A stretch of DNA of 64,000 nt from an uncultured Anaerolineae bacterium (GTDB taxonomy: Bacteria; Chloroflexota; Anaerolineae; J036; Brachytrichaceae): contig CALHLE010000008.1 in the NCBI GenBank assembly GCA_938034415.1, positions 1 through 64,000 of the forward strand, read 5' to 3'. The translations under genes and the position numbers were made by a program. Positions 36,741-45,721 of this stretch are shown here, piece after piece. Position 1 is the stretch's first letter. Every line of letters begins with the position of its first letter. Below the pieces are notes generated by a model. The model did no database searches. It worked only from the letters and a program-made list of their open reading frames with translations, and was not told the DNA's origin.

Positions 36741-36900
36741 AAGGCGCGGCGGGCGGCAGCGCAGCGCGCGTTCGCAGCCGGCCTGGACGTGGTGATGGAC
36801 CGCTGCGTCAAGCTGGAGCACGCGCGCTTCCGAGGCGGCCAGCACTCGATCGGCCTGAAACATCGGCGTCATCAGTGCGAAGCGGCTGCGGCCGGGATGA
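36741..36900 (+). pseudogene. 3' remnant of a CoA-binding (YccU-like) protein
   Basis: AAAQRAFAAGLDVVMDRCVKLEHARFRGGQHSIGL, then after removing one A, NIGVISAKRLRPG*; resembles the conserved C-terminus of CoA-binding domain proteins. No start or N-terminal part present. Confidence 0.55.
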
Positions 36901-36906
36901 TTCAAT

Positions 36907-39123
36907 TCAGTCTGCGGCTGCTTCGTCTTCGCCCGGCGCCGGCGGTGTGTCGCCCGCGCCGCCGAGCGTCGCGCTGTCAGATGCGCCCTTCCGCGCGCTG
37001 AACGCCGCGATCAACTCGCGCCATTGCTCGTCCAGTCCTTCATCGGTGACGCCGTAGAACACCACGACTTTGCCGCTGGCGTCGCGTATCGCCAGATCGG
37101 AGCGCATCTTGCCCGCGCGCATCTCGCGCGTGAGCACGGCGCGGTCGCCTTGCCATTCGATCTCCTCCGGTCCGCTGGGATGATCGGCGAACTGCGTGAT
37201 GGCATAGTGCCATAGGTCGCGCGCGCTCTTCATCGTCACGTTGCGAATGATTGAATTGTTGCGCAGGTCGCGCACGGTGAAATAGACCACGCCGCCGCGC
37301 TCTTCCATAGAAAGCACCTGGACGCCGGTCTTGGGTGTGCCTGGGAGCGCCGATGCGCCGTTGTTCTCCGCCGGCAGCGGCTGCGCGGCAATCGTCACGC
37401 TTGTCGGCTCGGTGGGCCGCGATTTGTCTCGACGCTCGCGCTGGGCTGGCGGCTGCGGTGGCTTGACTGCCGGCTGGTTTGGCTGCGGCGGGCGCTGTGG
37501 GTGCTGCTGTTGCGGCTGCGGCTGGGGTTTGCGCTGCTCATGTTGGCGTCGCTCTGGCTGTGGCTGCGACGGCTGCTGTGAGCGACGATCGGGTTGCGGT
37601 TGCTGAGCAGGCGGGCGTTGTTCTTGCGGCCTCGGCTTCTCATAGCCGCGCCGGGCGATGGCCACAATCTCATCGCGCGTCGCCGGGCGACTCTCCGCGT
37701 CTGCGCGCACGAAGAAACGCTCGCCGTCCAGCACGTAGGGCGCATCCTCGCCGCGCGGCACCTGGATCTGCAGCACGCTGGCGCCGTCCAGCGCGCGAAC
37801 CTGAACCGGGGCTAGAAGCCTCGGCGCGATGCGCTTCTCCATCTCGAGCGACAACTTCTGCAACACGTCGGGCGCATCGGATATGCCCGGCGCTTTCTTG
37901 TTGGGCTTGGCGTCGCAGCCGATGAAGATATTGCCTCCTTCACCATTGGCCATCGCGCAGATGTCACGCAGCACGGCGGCGAACCGATCGCCGCGTTTGG
38001 GCAATGACGCATAAAAGGCGACCGTGGCGCTCGGGCCGCGCTCGCGCGCCTTCACCAATTCATCTTCGGGCAGGTCCAGCACGTCGAATACCGGCCGCAC
38101 GCGGCTGAAGTCCTGGCTAAGGAACACGTTGCGCAGCGCCTCGAAGCTGACTTCGTCGAGTTGGATCTCCGTGGCGCGTTCGCCTACGCCCAATCGCTTG
38201 GCGTTCTCCTTCGAGGCGGTCAGCCGGTGGGCGTCGCTGCCCTGGATGGCGAACATGCGACGCGGATACTCCGGCTTGACGCCGGTGAACAAGTGCGCGC
38301 TAGAGTAACGTCCTCGGTCGAGGTCGGTGAACTCGATGGCGTGCAAATGCGGGTCTTGTGTGAAAGCGATGCGCGTCTGGCCGCCGAGATCGCGCCCGCG
38401 CATGGCAACGCCGTTCGACGAGTTGGCATGCGCGGCGATCGCGATGCCGCCAGCCTCGTCAATCGCCTCGTAGGCCTGCAGCACATCGCTGGTGGCGCCG
38501 GCTTCGGTCAAGCCCTTGTCCAGCGCATGGCCCGGCACGCGCAGGTCCATCAAGATGTGCTCGATGTCGCGCAGCGGCTTATCCGGCGGAAAGATGCCTA
38601 AGATGTGAAATCCGAACGTGGCTGTGAATTCAAACCCCGGCAGCACGAGGATCTTCTGGAGCAGGCGGCGGTACTCATTCAGGCGCGCCAGCTCGTCTGG
38701 ACGGATGCGGTCGAGCTTCTCCAGATATTCGAGATGCTCGATCTCGTTCATCATGTTGCGGTATCCGTTCACCGTGTTGTGATCGGTGAAGGCGATGATG
38801 CTGAGGCCGCGTCGCTCGGCTTGCTTCAGGATGTCGAGGTAGGTGATGTTCGGTTCTTCGTAATCGTGCGACGCCGGGGTGTGAACGTGCAAATCAACGC
38901 GCTTCCATGGACTGTCGGATGGCGATGCAGGTAGCAGGGGCTTTACCTCGGGTGCGCTTGCCGCGACCTTGCTCGCGCGGTTGCCGCGGCGCGACGATGT
39001 GCTGCGCGTGGATTTGGGTTCGGATTTCGATTTCTCGGATTCTAAGTCTGTCGCCTGGGTCGTCTTGTCGTTTTGCGATTCGCCCGATGCTACAGTGGTG
39101 GCTTCTTTCTTCTTTCTGGCCAT
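36907..39123 (-). CDS. PHP-domain protein fused to AlbA_2/Schlafen-like domain, Q/P-rich linker and a conserved-looking C-terminal domain
   Basis: WKRVDLHVHTPASHDYE...GLSIIAFTDHNTVNGY (PHP); CAMANGEGGNIFIGCDAKPNKK...FFVRADAESRPATRDEIVAIARRG (AlbA_2-like); PRPQEQRPPAQQPQPDRRSQQPSQPQPERR linker; TGVQVLSMEERGGVVYFTVRDLRNNSIIRNVTM. Confidence 0.82.
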   Translation of the reverse strand: MARKKKEATTVASGESQNDKTTQATDLESEKSKSEPKSTRSTSSRRGNRASKVAASAPEVKPLLPASPSDSPWKRVDLHVHTPASHDYEEPNITYLDILKQAERRGLSIIAFTDHNTVNGYRNMMNEIEHLEYLEKLDRIRPDELARLNEYRRLLQKILVLPGFEFTATFGFHILGIFPPDKPLRDIEHILMDLRVPGHALDKGLTEAGATSDVLQAYEAIDEAGGIAIAAHANSSNGVAMRGRDLGGQTRIAFTQDPHLHAIEFTDLDRGRYSSAHLFTGVKPEYPRRMFAIQGSDAHRLTASKENAKRLGVGERATEIQLDEVSFEALRNVFLSQDFSRVRPVFDVLDLPEDELVKARERGPSATVAFYASLPKRGDRFAAVLRDICAMANGEGGNIFIGCDAKPNKKAPGISDAPDVLQKLSLEMEKRIAPRLLAPVQVRALDGASVLQIQVPRGEDAPYVLDGERFFVRADAESRPATRDEIVAIARRGYEKPRPQEQRPPAQQPQPDRRSQQPSQPQPERRQHEQRKPQPQPQQQHPQRPPQPNQPAVKPPQPPAQRERRDKSRPTEPTSVTIAAQPLPAENNGASALPGTPKTGVQVLSMEERGGVVYFTVRDLRNNSIIRNVTMKSARDLWHYAITQFADHPSGPEEIEWQGDRAVLTREMRAGKMRSDLAIRDASGKVVVFYGVTDEGLDEQWRELIAAFSARKGASDSATLGGAGDTPPAPGEDEAAAD

Positions 39124-39374
39124 AACAGCGGTCACAATGTTCAGTTCAAAATTACAGGCGCCGGTAGCGTTCCGGAGGGAATACCGCCCAAAATCAAAAT
39201 TCGCCGGCGAGCCTGAAATTCTCTGTCGCATTCGACCCCAGCGAGATGAGCAAACGCTGAGTGAGCGAAAGCGTCCTTTTCGACCATTATACAGACCGCC
39301 AGTGTGCTGATCGTTGGTCGAACCAGGACAGACGCCGATGAGTCGTCCAGCTCATGTAGCATAGAGGAAGACAC

Positions 39375-40811
39375 ATGCGCACCAAAATCGTTTGCACCCT
39401 TGGGCCGGCCAGCGAGGACGAAACAGTCCTGCGAGGCATGATCCGCGCCGGCATGGCCATCGCGCGGTTGAACTTCTCGCACGGCAGCTGGGCCGACCAT
39501 GAGCGGCGCATCGCCCTGGTGCGTCGGGTAGCTGCCGAAGAACGCGCCAGCATCACCCTGATGGGCGACTTGCAAGGGCCGAAGTTTCGCATCGGACGTT
39601 TGGCCGACCAGGGCATTGCGCTGCAGCGCGATCAGCAGGTCATCTTCAGCGATCAACCGAATGGTGAAGCCATCCCGCTGCCTCACCCCGACCTGTTAGC
39701 CGCGATCCAGGTGGGCCAGCGCATGCTGATTGACGATGGGGCAATTGCGCTGACCGTCGTGCGTCGCATTGACTCGACCACGATTGCGTGCCGCGTGCTC
39801 AACGGTGGGGTAGTAACGTCGAACAAGGGAGTGAGTGTGCCCGGCCTAAAGATCGTTGCGTCGGCGCTCACGCCCAAGGACCGCGACGATGTGCAGTTCG
39901 CCATCGCGCAGCGGATGGATGCGCTGGCGATGTCGTTCGTGCGCAGCGCGGAAGACGTTTATGAGCTGCGCCGGCTTATCCAGGATTGCGGCGGGAACCA
40001 ACTCATCGTCGCCAAGATCGAGAAGCCCGAAGCGCTCGACGACTTGACGGGCATTGTGCGCGCCAGCGATGTCGTCATGGTGGCCCGCGGTGACTTGGGC
40101 GTGGAAGCGGCGCCGGAGGAGGTGCCGTTCTACCAAAAGCGGATCATTCTGACCTGTCTGCGCGCCGGCAAGCCGGTCATTACTGCTACGCAGATGCTAC
40201 AGAGCATGATTGCTTCGCCGCAGCCCACGCGCGCCGAGGCCAGCGACGTCGCCAACGCAGTGCTCGATGGCGCCGATGCGCTGATGCTCAGCGGCGAGAC
40301 GGCGGTGGGCGCATTTCCTGTGCAAGCGGTGGAGGCCATGGCCCGCATCGCTGCGCGCGCCGAGGCCAGCGTCGTCTATCGACCTCGCACGCCTCTGTCG
40401 GAGTTGCACGAGGCGCTGGCCGATGGCGACAGCGCTGACCATAAAACCGACGCCATCACCACCGCTGCGGTGCGCATCGCCGAGACGGTCGGCGCGAAGG
40501 CCATCGTGTGCGCGTCGGCGTCCGGCTTCACGGCGCGCATGATCGCGCGTCACCGCCCTGCGGTGCCCATCGTATGTCTGACGCCCCACGATCGCACCAA
40601 GCGTTACGCAGCGTTCATGTGGGGTGTAGTGGCAGTGATCACAGAGACGCGCAGGACGGACGCCGATACGCTGTTCGAGGCGGCGTGCGACGCAGCGCAG
40701 TGGCTGGGCTGCGCGAAGCCCGGCGATACCATCGTCGTCACGGCCGGCTTGCCGCTGGGCGCCGGCTCCGGTCACACCAACGTCATCCGGCTGATGGAAG
40801 TTCGCGCGTAG
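39375..40811 (+). CDS. pyk: Pyruvate kinase
   Basis: MRTKIVCTLGPASEDETVLRGMIRAGMAIARLNFSHGSW; VMVARGDLGVEAAPEEVPFYQKRII; MLSGETAVGAFPVQAVEAMARI. Confidence 0.97.
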   Translation: MRTKIVCTLGPASEDETVLRGMIRAGMAIARLNFSHGSWADHERRIALVRRVAAEERASITLMGDLQGPKFRIGRLADQGIALQRDQQVIFSDQPNGEAIPLPHPDLLAAIQVGQRMLIDDGAIALTVVRRIDSTTIACRVLNGGVVTSNKGVSVPGLKIVASALTPKDRDDVQFAIAQRMDALAMSFVRSAEDVYELRRLIQDCGGNQLIVAKIEKPEALDDLTGIVRASDVVMVARGDLGVEAAPEEVPFYQKRIILTCLRAGKPVITATQMLQSMIASPQPTRAEASDVANAVLDGADALMLSGETAVGAFPVQAVEAMARIAARAEASVVYRPRTPLSELHEALADGDSADHKTDAITTAAVRIAETVGAKAIVCASASGFTARMIARHRPAVPIVCLTPHDRTKRYAAFMWGVVAVITETRRTDADTLFEAACDAAQWLGCAKPGDTIVVTAGLPLGAGSGHTNVIRLMEVRA

Positions 40812-40825
40812 GCGTCTCCGCTACA

Positions 40826-42049
40826 ATGGCGCGGTCCGCTATGCGCACCACTTCCTTGCTCTTTGTCCTTGGGTGCTATGCCTTCGTCAGCCTTGGTGTG
40901 AATGCGGCATTGCTGGGTCCGGCGTTGCCAACGCTGGCTACCAGAGCGAATGCCGGCCTCGACCGCACCGGCTTGATCTTCGCCTCGATGTCGCTGGGCT
41001 ATCTCACGTCCGCCCCGATCATCAACACGATAGGCGCGCGCATGGGCACACGCGCCATGCTCATTGTCAGCCCGCTAGTGGTCATCGGCAGCATGGCGCT
41101 GCTAGCGCTCGGCGCGCATCTGAACGCCTTCTTTGTGGCGACCTATCTGCTCGGCCTGGGCCAATCCGGCTCACAGGTGGCTTACAATGCCATGTTTGGC
41201 TTGCAGGCAGAGGGGGGACGCGCCTCGGCAGTGCTCAATCGGCTCAATGCGTTCTTCGGCGTCGGCGCGCTCATCGGGCCGCTGTTCGTAGCAGCGAGCT
41301 ACACACTCATCAACGCGGCGACGTTGGCGTTTTGGATTGCGGCTGCGATGGCGCTGCCGCTCACGCTGGGGGCGCTGTGGGCGCGCGATGGGCTGCGCCA
41401 TTCGTCGCCCGCGCGCGCGACATTGCCAGACGGCGGCGCAGCGCGCCGCTTATTGACCTCGCCGGCAGCGTGGGGATTATGCGTCGTGATGGGGTTGTAC
41501 GTCGGCTGTGAAGTCGCCTTCAGCGGATGGGCGACCGAGTTCACCAGCCGCATGACGGGCGCAGGCACGGCGCAAGCTGCGGTTGCGGTGAGCATCTTCT
41601 GGGCGGCGCTGGCGCTCAGCCGTTATTTCACCAACATCGTCGCGCGCCGTATTCCGCCCACGGTGTTGATCGGGTTGCTCTTTGCGCTGGCCATCGTCGG
41701 GTTGGTGGTGATGCTGCTGGCCGGGCAGGTGAGCGCCGCAGCATGGGCAGGAGCGTTTCTGGTGGGCGTCGGCTTCGGCCCGATCTATCCTACGCTCATC
41801 GCCATCGGCATCCAGCGCTTCCCGTTTGCTGCGCAGATGATCGCCAGCGTGCTGACCAGCACCGGCGCGCTCGGCGCGCTTTTCTTGCCGGCGTTGATGG
41901 GCTTCGCGATGGATGCGTCGGCGCTCGGCGCGGTGAGCGCATGGATGATGCTGGCCGGAGTGCTGGCGCTGGTCATCGGCCTATGGCAATTCACGCGCCG
42001 TGCCCTGGGTCGTGAGGATGTCGCGGCACTGCAAGCGCGCGCCGCGTAG
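40826..42049 (+). CDS. MFS-family transporter
   Basis: About 12 hydrophobic segments; internal start MARSAMRTTSLLFVLG (in frame with the ORF at 40508). Confidence 0.85.
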   Translation: MARSAMRTTSLLFVLGCYAFVSLGVNAALLGPALPTLATRANAGLDRTGLIFASMSLGYLTSAPIINTIGARMGTRAMLIVSPLVVIGSMALLALGAHLNAFFVATYLLGLGQSGSQVAYNAMFGLQAEGGRASAVLNRLNAFFGVGALIGPLFVAASYTLINAATLAFWIAAAMALPLTLGALWARDGLRHSSPARATLPDGGAARRLLTSPAAWGLCVVMGLYVGCEVAFSGWATEFTSRMTGAGTAQAAVAVSIFWAALALSRYFTNIVARRIPPTVLIGLLFALAIVGLVVMLLAGQVSAAAWAGAFLVGVGFGPIYPTLIAIGIQRFPFAAQMIASVLTSTGALGALFLPALMGFAMDASALGAVSAWMMLAGVLALVIGLWQFTRRALGREDVAALQARAA

Positions 42050-42212
42050 TTCCCGGCGTCGTCGCGCGTTGATCTGCTGACTTAAACGTGACCTTCTGGC
42101 CTCATCTAGCTCAGCCGCGTCTCACCCGTCCCTGTTAGAATCCACTCGTCAGTTTGTGCATATTAGCGCGCAATGTCGCGCACCCTGCGTTTGCGCTGCC
42201 TGTGGAGATGAA

Positions 42213-43322
42213 ATGGCTGTCACCGAAAAGGAAGTGATGTCCGCGCTTTCGCGCGTGATCGAACCCGAGTTGCATCGAGACCTGGTCTCGCTGAACATGA
42301 TCAAGGATCTACAGATCCGCGGTAACGACGTCTCGTTCAAGATCGAGCTGACCACGCCGGCCTGTCCCCTGAAGGACGTGATGGATAAGGCGGCGCGGGC
42401 TGAATTGGGCAAGATCCCCGGCATCGGCAAAATCGAGATCGGTTGGACGAGCAACGTCGCCGCCAACGCGCGGATGCGCAGCGCGCTCAACCTGCCCATC
42501 AAGAACATCGTCGCCGTCGCCAGCGGCAAAGGGGGCGTGGGCAAGACCACCGTCGCGGTGAACCTGGCCGTCGCGCTCGGCCAAACCGGCGCAAAGGTTG
42601 GCCTGCTCGACAACGACGTGTATGGCCCGAACGTGCCGCTGATGGTCGGCCTGCCGACGGCCGAGCTGTTGCCGGACGGGCGCGCCATGCCCAGCGTGGC
42701 CCAGCAAAACGGCAAGCTCGTCCCCGAGGAGAAGTTCGGGATCAAGATCTTCAGCATTGGGTTTATCTATCCTGCCGAGTCGCCCCTGGTGTGGCGCGGG
42801 CCAATGTTGCACAGCGCCATTCGCCAGTTTCTTCAGGATGTGGACTGGGGCAACCTGGACTATCTGATCGTGGATATGCCGCCCGGCACAGGCGACGCGC
42901 AGCTCTCGCTGGCGCAGACGGCGCAGGGCGTGATGGGCATCATCGTCACCACGCCTCAATTGGTCTCCATGGGCGACGCGCTCAAGGGCTTGGCTGCGTT
43001 CGAGCAGCTCAAGATTCCAATCATCGGCGTAGTTGAGAACATGGGGCCATACACCGACCCGGCCACCGGCAAAAAAGTTGCTATGTTCGGCGAGGGCGGC
43101 GGCGAGCGCTTGGCTGCGATGAAGCAGGTGCCTTTCTTGGGCAGCGTGCCGCTCGACCCGGCCATCCGCGTCGGCGGCGATAGCGGCCGACCGATCGTCG
43201 CGGCGTATCCTGAGAGCGAAGCGGCCAAACGCCTGATCGAGATTGCCAAGCAGGTCGCGGCGCGCGTCAGCGTGCTGAATTTCCAACAAAACAACGTCAT
43301 CCCGATCTCGATCATCGGGTGA
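42213..43322 (+). CDS. Mrp/ApbC-type P-loop ATPase, Fe-S carrier family
   Basis: N-terminal MIP18/DUF59-like domain plus VASGKGGVGKTTVAVNLAVAL and DYLIVDMPPGTGDAQLSLAQT. Confidence 0.93.
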   Translation: MAVTEKEVMSALSRVIEPELHRDLVSLNMIKDLQIRGNDVSFKIELTTPACPLKDVMDKAARAELGKIPGIGKIEIGWTSNVAANARMRSALNLPIKNIVAVASGKGGVGKTTVAVNLAVALGQTGAKVGLLDNDVYGPNVPLMVGLPTAELLPDGRAMPSVAQQNGKLVPEEKFGIKIFSIGFIYPAESPLVWRGPMLHSAIRQFLQDVDWGNLDYLIVDMPPGTGDAQLSLAQTAQGVMGIIVTTPQLVSMGDALKGLAAFEQLKIPIIGVVENMGPYTDPATGKKVAMFGEGGGERLAAMKQVPFLGSVPLDPAIRVGGDSGRPIVAAYPESEAAKRLIEIAKQVAARVSVLNFQQNNVIPISIIG

Positions 43323-43394
43323 GACGGCCCCGAAGGGCAACGGCTGATTCGCCGACGCGCGCGTCGCTGGCGTCTCTTGCGAATCAACGCTTAA

Positions 43395-44645
43395 ATGTCT
43401 AGCATGGACGCTACGGTCAAAGAGCCTTCGATGTTCGACCTGCCGGAATGGACGGGCGTCTATCCACCGGAAGAGCAGCCGCCACAGGCTAAGCCGCGCC
43501 TGGTCGGCGTGCGCTTTCAACGGGTCGGCAAGATCTATTACTACAGCGCCGAGGGCTTCGATGATTTGAAAGTTGGCGACTGGGTGATTGTGGACACCGC
43601 GCGCGGCAAGCAGATGGGGCAAGTGGCCACGCTCAAGCCGCCAAAGGAAATAGGCGGCCCCTACAAGCGCATCGAACGCCGCGCTACGGGCCGCGACATG
43701 GCCATGCGCCACTACTACGAGAGCAAGGAACTCGAAGCGATGATCGCTTGTCGCGCCGAGAGCGCCGCGCTCAACTTGCCGATCAAAATCGTGCGCGCCG
43801 AATACAGCTTCGATGGTCAGACGCTCACCTTCCTCTATTCGTCCGATCAGGAAGAGCGCGTCGAAGTGAGCGCGCTGCGCGAGGCGATGAGCCGGCTCTA
43901 TCGCGCGCGCATCGAGACGCGCCAGATCAGCCCGCGCGAAGTGGCCAAGATCCTGGGCGGCATGGGCGCGTGTGGCATCGAGGAGCGCTGCTGCTCGCGC
44001 TTCCTGACCGAGTTCAGCCCAATCTCGATCAAGCACGCTAAGGAGCAGAACCTCAGCCTGAATCCGCACGACATCACCGGCATGTGCGGTCGCTTGCGTT
44101 GCTGTCTCATCTATGAGTACGAGCAATATGTGGAGGCGCGCCGTCATCTGCCCAAGCTCAAGTCCATGGTCGGCACGCCAATGGGGCCGGGCAAAGTAGT
44201 TGAGATCTTGCACCTGCGCGACTCGGTGCGCGTGAAGATCGGCGAAGGGCCGGAGGCGCGCGAGGTGGAGTTCCATCGCGAACAACTCGTCCCGTTGGAG
44301 GAATGGAAGCGGCTGCAAGAGAAGGCTGCCAGCGGGACGTGCGACCGCCATCAGCACGGCGAATGCAACTGCGGCAAGGGTGAGCCGCGCAAAGCCGAGC
44401 CGTCGCAACCAACCCGGTCGGATGAACTCCCGCCGGCGGCCAAGGCGTTTATCGAGGCCAATGAAGCGCAGCAGGAACAGGGGCAAGCGCGCCCGAACCG
44501 CGCGAAGCGGCAGGAGCGCAAGCAACACGGTGAGCGCCGGCCAACCGATGTCGGACGCCATCAGCCGCGCGCCACAGATGCCGATAGCGCAGGCGGCGCG
44601 CAGCGCAAGCGCCGGCCGCTGCTCCGCCGCAAGCCGGGCAAATAG
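43395..44645 (+). CDS. PSP1-domain protein with basic C-terminal tail
   Basis: GVRFQRVGKIYYYSAEGFDDLKVGDWVIVDTARGKQMGQVA; GGMGACGIEERCCSRFLTEFSPISIKHAKEQNLSLNPHDITGMCGRLRCCLIYE. Confidence 0.92.
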   Translation: MSSMDATVKEPSMFDLPEWTGVYPPEEQPPQAKPRLVGVRFQRVGKIYYYSAEGFDDLKVGDWVIVDTARGKQMGQVATLKPPKEIGGPYKRIERRATGRDMAMRHYYESKELEAMIACRAESAALNLPIKIVRAEYSFDGQTLTFLYSSDQEERVEVSALREAMSRLYRARIETRQISPREVAKILGGMGACGIEERCCSRFLTEFSPISIKHAKEQNLSLNPHDITGMCGRLRCCLIYEYEQYVEARRHLPKLKSMVGTPMGPGKVVEILHLRDSVRVKIGEGPEAREVEFHREQLVPLEEWKRLQEKAASGTCDRHQHGECNCGKGEPRKAEPSQPTRSDELPPAAKAFIEANEAQQEQGQARPNRAKRQERKQHGERRPTDVGRHQPRATDADSAGGAQRKRRPLLRRKPGK

Positions 44646-44693
44646 CCGCTCATCATCCCCCACATCCCAACAGCCCAGCTCGGCCCGCGAACC

Positions 44694-45380
44694 GTGAACG
44701 TCCTCGTCATCATCGCTCATCCCGACGACCCCGAGTTCTTCGCCGGCGGCACGATCGCCCGTTGGTGCCACGAAGGCCACAACGTGCGCTACGTCGTCGT
44801 CACCGGCGGCGAAAAGGGCAGCGACCAGCCCGATATGACGCCGGCTCGGCTCTTGGCCATCCGCCGCGACGAGCAACGCAACGCTGCCGCCGTCCTGGGT
44901 GTGCGCGATGTCACCTTTCTCAGCCACGTGGACGGCGAGCTGCTGAACACGCTAGACATACGGCGCGATCTGGTGCGCGAAATTCGCCGGGCGCGCCCGG
45001 ATATCGTCCTAACGACCGACCCACAGACGCTGCACTACGGCGCGATGCGCGTTAACCACAACGACCACCGCGCCGTCGGCCTGGCGGTCTGCGACGCAAT
45101 CTTCCCGGCGGCGAGCAACCGAATGTACTTCCCCGAACTGCTGGCGGACGGCTTCGCGCCTCATGCGCCGAAGGAGATCTACTTCGCCGGCCCGGCTCGG
45201 CCGAATGCGCTGGTGGATGTCACCGATTTCATCCAGGCCAAGATCGAGGCGATCCGCATGCACGCTTCACAAGTTAAAGCGCCGGACGAGCTGGAGTCGC
45301 GCATCCGGCAGGGGCTGCTGCGCATGACCGCCGACGGTCGCATCTTTTTCGCAGAGGCGTTCCGGCGCATCTTGCTATAA
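44694..45380 (+). CDS. PIG-L family deacetylase (LmbE-like)
   Basis: MNVLVIIAHPDDPEFFAGGTIARW; HNDHRAVGLAVCDAIFPAASN; GTG start. Confidence 0.9.
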   Translation: MNVLVIIAHPDDPEFFAGGTIARWCHEGHNVRYVVVTGGEKGSDQPDMTPARLLAIRRDEQRNAAAVLGVRDVTFLSHVDGELLNTLDIRRDLVREIRRARPDIVLTTDPQTLHYGAMRVNHNDHRAVGLAVCDAIFPAASNRMYFPELLADGFAPHAPKEIYFAGPARPNALVDVTDFIQAKIEAIRMHASQVKAPDELESRIRQGLLRMTADGRIFFAEAFRRILL

Positions 45381-45721
45381 GCCTCGGGACGGATGAGCGC
45401 ATTTCCGGCAAGGGGCAGGCGCAAGTACTGCCCCTCGCCTGTCCATATCTCGCCCCGGCAGAGCAATGCACCCTGACGGACGACGCGCGCAGTCGCCGTG
45501 CTAGAATGCACAACTGGTGTTATCCTATAAATCGTAATCCGAAATAATCTGAAATAATGATGATTCGATGAGATGAACCGATCAGCGCTGCCGCACATCG
45601 TGGCTGAGACGGTTTACTCCAATGCACCCGAGCCGATCGCGTTCCGTAGGTGCATGGCCTGCGCCGCATTGGGCGCTTACTGAAGTCCATAGAGGGTAAC
45701 GCTATAACGCGAGGCGCATAT

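Noticed and set aside
42309-44927. 872-aa minus-strand ORF
   Set aside because: Lies antisense to the clearly coding Mrp and PSP1 genes; Arg/Ala/His/Asp-rich composition typical of the complement of high-GC coding DNA.
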